Shown piece by piece: positions 56,708 to 64,000 of a DNA stretch of 64,000 bases (positions within the stretch are counted from its first letter, which is position 1; each line of letters begins with the position of its first letter). The position numbers and the translations under genes were made by a program. Source of the DNA: Scleromitrula shiraiana (lineage: Eukaryota; Ascomycota; Leotiomycetes; Helotiales; Sclerotiniaceae); assembly GCA_028455995.1 (NCBI GenBank), contig JABELC010000001.1, positions 856,501 to 920,500 of the forward strand, written 5' to 3'. The notes under the pieces were generated by a model. That model saw only the letters and a program-made list of their open reading frames with translations, was not told the DNA's origin and did no database searches.

Positions 56708-58079
56708 ATAAATCAATAATGGGCTTCGGAGGGAAGTTTGTTATAAGGGCGGGTATATCGGCTACATAAGATAAGCATCGTGCGTTTCGGAGTCTATGTT
56801 TATATTTTTTGTCATCTTTGGGCATACCCTTTTTATGTTCTTCTTCTACTACTACTATATCTGAACCAAAACATGGTATTCAATCGAGATTTTGAGCTCT
56901 GGTTGTTGAAGTCAATCAATAATTTATTGTTTTGTGGCTAAATTGCTGGATGGTGGTTTTGATGTGCCTTCTTATGATGATCGATTGTTCTCGCTATTGT
57001 CGAGCTGAAATGGATTCCAAGTGCTGTAGGCGATTCATGAAATCACAGAAATAAACACACTGTTCCTTCCAATTTCAGAGTGAATGATTAGGTCTCTCAG
57101 AGGTTATTCCCAGGAAATTCCGACATTGTACAGTATATCGATGCTAGCTTACTAGTAGTGTGTGTGTGTTAGTTTAAGCTTATAGCTGGTGTCCATTAGA
57201 CGTGCAACAAAGGGGAAAGATAAATTGATTGATATACATGTGCGAGTCATATGGATATGGTGTCCATTTTAAGCTTATAGTTAGTGGCCGTTATACGGGT
57301 GTTAGATGATAGTTAGATGTGCATTAAAAAAATAAATCGTGGGTGGGAAGAGGAGAGTGGGGAGAGGAGAGGGGAGAGGGGAGAGGGGAGAGAGGGGGAG
57401 GGATCTGTGCGAGAATTGCCAGACAGTATATAATATTGATTGATTGATGGTACCCATGTAGGAACAGGGAGTTTTTGAAGTCATCGCTGTGCTTCTGCTA
57501 TTAAGTGTGAAATGTGGTCACTATCATGATTGATATCCGGAAACATAAATCGTATGTGAATGTTTTGAAGATGTACTAATGCAATGATATACCTACTATG
57601 TACTATCTATATAGGTATAGAAGTATATTTGAGGAGCATTTGATCTATACGACTTATGTGTTGATTTTAAATGTCTGAATGCTGGGTATTTTACATGTGA
57701 GGAATAGTCATGTCATGTGCAGCCTCAAATAAATACATATGTAGTATGTATTGATGGATTTTTTTTGAAAGTCAACTGGTAAAGGTGAAGTGAAATTGGA
57801 GGTTTTTTTTGAGTTGGGAAGGCACCAAATCGGGAGGTGATTTTTCCTCTTCTCTGCAAACCATCAATACTCACTCACTCACTCACTTTCATTTCTTAAT
57901 TGTTTTTTCTCAACTTCATTTAATGATCTCATATAATGTAGGAAATGTTTTCGGAGTGATTAGTATTGTTTGCTGGAGTGTACTTTTGATTCGTTTCTTA
58001 GTTATTCAGTATATCAAGAGTCGAAGTAGGAAGGAAAACAAACAAGAGGAAAGAAGTGAAGAGAAGGAGGGTGATAATC
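56708..58079. other. 1.4-kb spacer with a possible PQ-loop remnant
   Basis: No intact gene. GGGAGA repeats occupy 57345-57400, TG and TTGA runs lie near 57160 and 57437, and ACTC tetramers lie at 57868-57887. A frame from ATG at 57923 reads NVFGVISIVCWSVLLIRFLV and then a charged tail to a stop at 58108; its first 20 residues resemble the first PQ-loop membrane helix of fungal transporters, with the Pro-Gln pair replaced and no further helices following. Confidence 0.45.
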
Positions 58080-59254
58080 ATGGTGAGAGCGGGGAAGAGA
58101 AAATCTGAAGGTAAGTTAATCGGTTGAAGTTCAATCTCATTTTCTACAAACCCAATGCAAAATCTCAAAACTTTGGTTATTTCTACTGAGGATTTGAACT
58201 AATGGTGTGTTTTACTGTTTCATGAAGGTGCGCTACCTGATGCTAGGGTTAAGAGTCGCAAGAAGGAGTTGGTCGCGGATTATGAAGATGGCGAGGAGAG
58301 TTCTGGGGACGCGGTGGATATTGAGACAAATTCTGCTCCGAAGTATGTGAAGAGGGGTGCTGGGGGTGGTAAATTGGGTAGATCTTCAAAGCCGAGGAAG
58401 TCGGAACCGGTGATGAGGGTTGAGGCGGATGAGGATGATGATGAGGATGATGAGTATGGTGATGATCCTGATAGGGAGGATAGCCAGTATGTTGATCTGT
58501 TTGATACCCTTTGATATCCCTCTTCCTGGATATGGTGTTGTTTGGGTGTTTAAGTTGCTGGCTGACTTTTTGATCATCAAGGGAATTTTTTCAACTGAGG
58601 AACTTTGAGACGGCAAAGAAGAATAAGGCAAAGAAGCAGGCGTTGGAGTTTCACAACAAGTTCTTGGAGACAGTTAGAAATGATGAGTTGGCTGTAAAGA
58701 CACGAAGAGAAGAGCTCCAGAAAATTGAGTAATTCATCCAGATAACCACCCAGATGACTCCCACTAACTGTACTAGGGCAAGCAAAGATCAAGACTTCTT
58801 GAAAACTTTCAAACTCTCTTATACAATGGCCGCACCTTTCGCCTCTTCGAAAGATAAATCTGCGTACAACTTCGCCTCGATGCATTCAAAGTCTGAAGAG
58901 ATCATTGCACGAGCCCTAGAGCTGGCTTCTCGATTTGACGCAATTGTGGAGAAAACTGCGGCAGATGATATTCCACATTTGATGGAGAATACCTGGGACA
59001 AGCAGGATGCTACCGCATTACAATTACTTGAAATCGGCAAATCGGTCGGTCTAAACAAGTTCGAGTGTATTATGAAAGCTTCAAAACCAGATGCTATGGA
59101 TGTTGATATGACGGATGTTGCTGAAGCTTTCTTTCCTACTCCAAAGGATACAGAATATATTGGTTGGGCTAAGGAGGCCAAGAAACAGATGAAGGCCGCT
59201 AAGAAACTTATCAGGACGGTTGAGAGTATGCAAGAACGAGGACTGGGGGCGTAG
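58080..59254 (+). CDS. Uncharacterised charged, probably nuclear protein, 4 exons
   Basis: Predicted 304-residue protein assembled from exons 58080-58110, 58228-58486, 58582-58728 and 58777-59254. All three introns have good signals: GTAAGT, GTATGT and GTAATT donors; CTGAC (about 58562) and CTAAC (about 58764) branch sites. Frames close only with this splicing. Order: MVRAGKRKSEG and a basic KSRKKELVADYEDGEE start; Gly/Lys-rich GAGGGKLGRSSKPRKSE; an acidic DEDDDEDDEYGDDPDRED run; then a long helical part DSQEFFQLRNFETAKKNK, KQALEFHNKFLETVRNDELA, KTRREELQKIE; and a C-terminal region with AAPFASSKDKSAYNFASMHS, IARALELASRFDAIVEKT, and a closing Lys/Ala helix. The acidic/basic blocks and coiled coil suggest a chromatin- or kinetochore-type protein, but no domain is recognised. 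Confidence 0.72.
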
Positions 59255-59784
59255 AGATATTTGCTTAATGCTCAGGTGGTTATATTTGAAGGAGTATCAT
59301 GGATAAAAAAGACTTTGCTATATGCTTGCTATAAATTGCTATTTATGGGACCTAATTCTGCCATATTGACATGTCCATAAGTTAATACACAGCAAATAAT
59401 ATCAAGAGCTTCTTCTAATAACTTATTTGACTGACAATCTATCGTGATCTGGAGGAGGGCCTGAGATGGTTGATGTTGATGCCTTAATACCAAGGAGTTC
59501 AATGACAATTAAGCGATTTTTTTTCATGCGCTAAGCCAAATTAAGATCTGAAGCGCACTTTGGAAAATGCAAAATTAAAATCTGCAGCTCGAACTTCTTT
59601 CTACAACGACAAACGACAATTCGAGCCATCGACAACCCTACACATAATCAAGGTCAGTTTGAATCGATTACTCGGTATGAAGAATTGAAGGATCGTGGAA
59701 TCGCAATGAGCAATTTCAATTTTCCTTCGAGCTTCAGGAATTTGTGTATGGGACTGATGCTAATTTTCCCCTCTTTCTTAATAG
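59255..59784. promoter_or_regulatory. eL15 promoter and predicted 5' UTR intron
   Basis: 530-nt spacer before ribosomal protein eL15. A predicted intron runs from the GTCAGT donor at 59653 to the TTAATAG acceptor at 59784, directly before the ATG, with a TGCTAAT branch site near 59757. Introns at or just before the start codon are frequent in fungal ribosomal protein genes. A CGACAACCCTACAC element at about 59629 may be part of the core promoter; this is inferred. Confidence 0.55.
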
Positions 59785-60637
59785 ATGGGTGCTCTTAAAT
59801 ATCTCGAGGAAATCCAGAAGAAGAAGCAGTCTGATGTGCTTCGATTCCTTCTCCGTGTCCGATGCTGGGAGGTAAGATAAAATTCGACCCTTTTTGAGAC
59901 GATCTTCGATCGACTTCAATACTTTCGAATTTCGGTCCTTGGGACAGACAAATTGGAATATTGTGGACATCTTTGATGTCTCTGCTATACACTCGTTGAA
60001 CTTAGCTGAGAGTGCATAATATAGCTCCGACAATTGAACGTCATCCACCGTGCTTCCCGCCCATCTCGTCCAGACAAGGCCCGCCGTCTTGGTTACAAGG
60101 CCAAGCAAGGATACGTTATCTACCGTGTTCGTGTTCGTCGTGGTGGTCGCAAGCGCCCAGTTCCAAAGGGTGCTACTTACGGTATGATTTTACTTCCAAT
60201 ACCTTTTTTTTGCAGAATCTTTTTCTGCAAGTGTCCGCATATTTTACTAACTAAATTTTTTAATTACAGGTAAACCCACCAACCAGGGAGTTAACCAACT
60301 TAAGTACCAACGATCCCTTAAGTCCACCGCTGAGGAGCGTGTCGGCCGTCGCTGCGCCAACTTGAGAGTCTTGAACTCCTACTGGATCAACCAGGACTCT
60401 ACCTACAAGTACTTCGAGGTCATCCTCGTTGACCCTCAACACAAGGCCATCCGTCGTGATGCTCGCATCAACTGGATCGTCAACCCAGTCCACAAGCACC
60501 GCGAATCTCGTGGATTGACCGCCACCGGAAAGAAATCTCGTGGTCTTGGAAAGGGTCACGGATTCAACAAGACCACCGCTGGTCGCAGAAAGACCTGGAA
60601 GAGACACAACACCCTCAACTTGCAAAGATACAGATAG
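59785..60637 (+). CDS. RPL15: Large-subunit ribosomal protein eL15, 3 coding exons
   Basis: Predicted 203-residue cytosolic ribosomal protein. Coding exons are 59785-59871, 60025-60181 and 60270-60637; introns are 153 and 88 nt. The sequence begins MGALKYLEEIQKKKQSDVLR, continues FLLRVRCWELRQLNVIHRAS, and contains RPDKARRLGYKAKQGYVIYR, VRRGGRKRPVPKGATYGKP and VNPVHKHRESRGLTATGKKS, ending WKRHNTLNLQRYR. Length and motifs match eL15 along the whole protein. Codon use differs from neighbours: mostly C-ending codons (CGT/CGC, AAG, ACC), as expected for high expression. Confidence 0.97.
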
Positions 60638-61949
60638 ATGTGATGAAGGGGTTGGAGTACTTCGTTTACTTGGGAAGGAGATTGGCAGGGTTGTTTTATG
60701 GCCCTATGGTGTTATGATAGTCATGCAGAGATGCATACAGTAGGCTTTGCTATCATTTATACCAAAAACTTTTATGAATTGAATGAATCAGATACAAAAT
60801 TCTGAGAGCTTTCACATACCTATTTGTTCCCTTGTTAAATAAGTGAGAACCTTAATATATACATGCACCTTTTTATTTTACTTGCCTATCTACCTGCCGT
60901 ATATGTCTATCTATCTATCTATCTATCTATCTTCGATCCTGGATTGATTGAACTTTTTGATAACATTGGTATGCACCAAATTTAAAATATAACAGCCAAG
61001 AGATTCTCTCCATATAAAAAGTCCTGTCAAATTTAATACATGGATCATTAATAAATGTCAGAGCTTATAATGTTTAGGTAAAGTTCCTTACGGACCCTAT
61101 CTCTCGTATTCACAGTTCTTAACTTCCAGTTTCTCTTATGTATTTCATATAACATACAACACAACTGACCTAGATGAATTACGGTATGGTACTTCCGTAG
61201 ATCTTTTTCTATCTTCATCACACATTCTTGGCATGGAAATCGTTTTTCCATACCCGATTAACCCTTGTTCCCGAATTTCTCAATATTGAAATAATGGGTT
61301 TCGGTTCATCTGTTTCGTGAATGAAGGAAGGGAACATGAGATGAGGAGGGAATGGATTCGATTTTTGAACGACTCCTCCATTATGCATAAATTCACCCGA
61401 GTCCACAATTTTGTGGGATAACTAACTATCCATATATTCTTTGTATACAGAGCTTCTGGTAGGTACATATGGATATGCACCCATTATCGTTGATCAATTC
61501 TTCAAAACGAACATATGCACGCAACGCACGTATGTACCCCGTATGAACGAAGGAACGAACTCTAAACCACCTCCCCCCCCCCCTTAGAACGAACTACCCT
61601 CCCCTCCCAAAAATATCTTTTAGCATTATTTACTAGAATATAACTAAAGAACTTATTATTTTCTAATTTCAAAGGGAAAGAGAGCTTCCCGTCTTTTTTT
61701 TTTCCCTTCTCTCTCTTTAGTTTGTCTAAACTTCAAGCACGAACCTCTTCTTTCTTGGGAAAACAAAAGCTTGGATATATTATACCATACATCATTTTAC
61801 ATATTACATATTTTGGGAGGAGGAATTCAGCGTACCGGGTTTACTTTTTGGGAGACTTTACTCAATGGTTAAATTACAACAATTGCACGTCGCCGACTTC
61901 CTCAAGTTATAAAAGAAAAGAAAAGACAGAAAGATAGATAGGTAGAAAA
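60638..61949. other. 1.3-kb spacer between eL15 and HUL4
   Basis: No gene supported. A CTAT tetramer run lies at 60905-60931, a C homopolymer at 61573-61584, and pyrimidine tracts (61692-61718) upstream of the HUL4 start, probably in its promoter or leader. GAAAAG and GATAG repeats are just before the ATG. Confidence 0.5.
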
Positions 61950-64000
61950 ATGGCACCTTGGTCAACTCGTCTACTTAACTCGAATCCGCGCACCGAATCG
62001 ACCTCGAATATTTCTACGGCTGCCACTGCTGTTCCTGGGCCAGCGACACCAGATTCCCCCGGCAAATCTCGCGGGAGAACACGAATTACAGAGGCGGATA
62101 TCTTGGATAATGCGTTTGGGATACCAACTTTACCTACGCCGCAACATGGGAGAGGTTCTAGTTCTTCGAAACCGAATCATTCGTCTGCGAGCCATGGGAG
62201 GTCCCTGAGCCATCCTTTCCCGTCGTTATTTAATAATAAGAAGAAAGGGAGTGGGAATGGGACATCTGCTCAACCGGGGGTAGATATGGTCGACGAGGAT
62301 AATGTTTCGCCGGACAAGAATGTGGGTTCTTCGAGATACTCTAAGGTGACGGATAAGGATTTGTTGACAGGAAAGTGCATGACGTGTAACTCGAGCGTGA
62401 GGTGGCCTAAGGAGCTTCAGGTTTTTAAATGTACAGTCTGTTTGACTGTGAATGATCTTCAACCTTTTGTTCCTGTTCCAAAATTAGATGAGGGTCGAAG
62501 GATATTTGGGGGAGGGAAGTCTAGCACTTTTCCGGCGTCAAATAGGCCGCCAAATTCTAGAGGTATGGTTTCAATTGGGTCCTCTTATCTTTGTATTATG
62601 GGCCAAGGTTCTGACTTTATTAGTTGCACCGCTTTCTGTTGAGAAAACACGCCGTCTTGCGGAAAGATGTATAATTTCATATCTTCTGCATCGACTGAAA
62701 CATGAAGAAGCCGAATCATTGAACCCTGTGCCTCCTTCGCCTACGTTTGGGATGGTTGAATCTCCGCAGGAATACGAAAATACCGGCAGATCTTTTGACC
62801 AATCAAGGCCACGAGCGCTTCCAATGAGGCCCCCAACTAATGGACGTGGAAGCAATTCTGAGGAACGCCCTGGGCTGGATATCACAGATCCCTTCAAATT
62901 TCCACGCTCAACGCCATATTCGACTTCTTCTCCGGGGAGTTTTCTTAATGCTCACATGGAGAAACGTGATCGTACGGGCACTGATCCTTGCTCGGGACCT
63001 TTTAGCGGAAACCAACCAAGCACAAGTCCTGTTAGTTCACAGAGTAAATTAGATGAAGTTATGCAGCGACGCCAAGATGCCGTTGCGAGAAATCTTTTCA
63101 GACCTTTGGAAGAATACATCATAACGTCATTTAGCCAATTTGAGTGCATCAATGGTTCATTCAGCACTATGCGACTTGGTCCAATAGCTCGAACAGCCAG
63201 TGAAGGCAGTAAGATACCCGAGACCAATACTCAAAATGAGAATGATCCTCAAGCGGAGACACCTCTAGTAGAAGAACTTGATCCTCGCATGCTTCTCCTG
63301 GGAGATTTCGCCGAGAACGGTTCTTGGTGGACCGGCAATCGAACTGATATTCGAAGTCCCGAAAAGAGTCAAGGCCGTCCACAACGCTCAAGTGATATGA
63401 CTCCTACGAATACTCACTGTGATCTTACTACAGTCAAATCACCTCGTATTGATTGGCCTGAGCTTAATGAATGGTATCGACTCATCTTAAGTCCAGGGAG
63501 ATCATGGCATCGCAAGCTTGAGGAGTTATTATCTCGTCGCCCTAGTTCTCCTATACAATCGCCATCTGATGCCGATCTTGTGGATATTGAGGAGACGATT
63601 ATTGAGGCTCAATTGTGCCTTCAAAGGATTTTACTAAAAGCCACGGAGAGCCTGTTGAAACGTCCTGGTCGACCTCTTGTCGAGCCCGACAATCTTCGCT
63701 TTATTCTCATTGTTTTGGCTAATCCGCTTTTATACCCTTCAAATAACACTTCTTCGAGAAAACCGGTGATAAAACAGACATCTAGTGAGCTGAAATCCGA
63801 AGCTGGTAATATGGGCAATCCTAAAGTGAAAGGACAATCTCCTTCTAAATCATCACCCAGTGCACCGACGAAAGGGAGCTCTGGTCAACATTCTGGAATC
63901 ATTAAACGTATTGTTGGATTATTATCAAACACTCCGAATGAATGTCATCACCATTTAGTTTCGTGGTTTGCTAGATATCCGGAGGGTCACTTTCAGCTCA
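61950..64000 (+). CDS. HUL4: HECT-type E3 ubiquitin ligase HUL4, N-terminal part (runs off right edge)
   Basis: Exon 1 is 61950-62562 and exon 2 begins at 62624 and is still open at 64000; the 61-nt intron has a GTATGG donor and a TTCTGAC branch region, and joins PNSR to VAPLSVEKTRRLAE with a split Val codon. The visible 660 or so residues lack the catalytic HECT domain, which should lie beyond the window. Recognition rests on the N-terminal region of fungal Hul4: a Ser/Pro-rich start, a Cys pair motif CMTCNSSVRWPKELQVFKC and CTVC (zinc-ribbon-like), RNLFRPLEEYIITSFSQFEC, INGSFST, and at the edge IKRIVGLLSNTPNECHHHLV followed by SWFARYPEGHF. Yeast Hul4 is a nuclear ligase linked to turnover of abnormal proteins. 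Incomplete: no C-terminus. Confidence 0.85.

Noticed and set aside
59872..60024. eL15 intron considered as host of a box C/D snoRNA
   Set aside because: A TTTGATGTC and a CTGA are present, but a proper C box (RTGATGA) with terminal stem is not seen.
1..64000. Search for tRNA genes, rRNA, CRISPR arrays and transposons
   Set aside because: No paired A/B boxes with a foldable cloverleaf, no spaced direct repeats with unique spacers, and no transposase, reverse transcriptase or long terminal repeats were recognised by eye.

Overview
This is nuclear DNA of a filamentous ascomycete. Most genes are split by short introns (about 50-230 nt) with GT donors, a CTAAC/CTGAC-type branch site and a close AG, and the predicted proteins read as fungal orthologues (cytochrome c, prohibitin, eL15, the HECT ligase Hul4). 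AT-rich spacers full of short tandem repeats and the gene content suggest Leotiomycetes (Botrytis/Sclerotinia-like); that placement is an impression, not something the sequence proves. I see no transposon, rRNA gene, tRNA gene, CRISPR array, virus or secondary-metabolite cluster.

Layout. 0-7 kb: exosome subunit RRP42, a probable mitochondrial protein of unknown function, cytochrome c, and anthranilate synthase component I. 7-21 kb: a coiled-coil protein, arginyl-tRNA-protein transferase ATE1, a large repeat-rich spacer, the Nudix phosphohydrolase Aps1/Ddp1, LSM1 and a low-complexity K/E/Q-rich protein. 21-32.4 kb: prohibitin PHB1 divergent from QCR8, NHP2, two uncharacterised proteins, and the mitoribosome-assembly GTPase GEP3 divergent from mitoribosomal protein MRP49. 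33.8-34.9 kb: a broken MDR oxidoreductase pseudogene. 36.6-40.4 kb: PSP1 and a possible small gene. 40.4-46.5 kb: a gene-poor, microsatellite-dense block. 46.5-64 kb: NFU1, a HIT zinc-finger protein, an uncharacterised basic protein, a GTPase-like/RasGEF protein, an uncharacterised charged (probably nuclear) protein, ribosomal protein eL15, and HUL4 running off the right edge.

Themes. Seven of about 25 genes are recognisable mitochondrial proteins and an eighth looks mitochondrial. Three divergent pairs join mitochondrial genes head to head (unknown/CYC1, PHB1/QCR8, GEP3/MRP49). A second group acts in RNA metabolism (RRP42, LSM1, NHP2, PSP1, probably the HIT-finger protein). These are ordinary housekeeping genes. 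The most unusual signal is compositional: in several genes the coding strand runs from strongly C-rich at the 5' part to strongly G-rich at the 3' end, sometimes exon by exon. I did not find a convincing new multi-gene system. Exon boundaries were assigned by hand from frame, splice consensus and family conservation.
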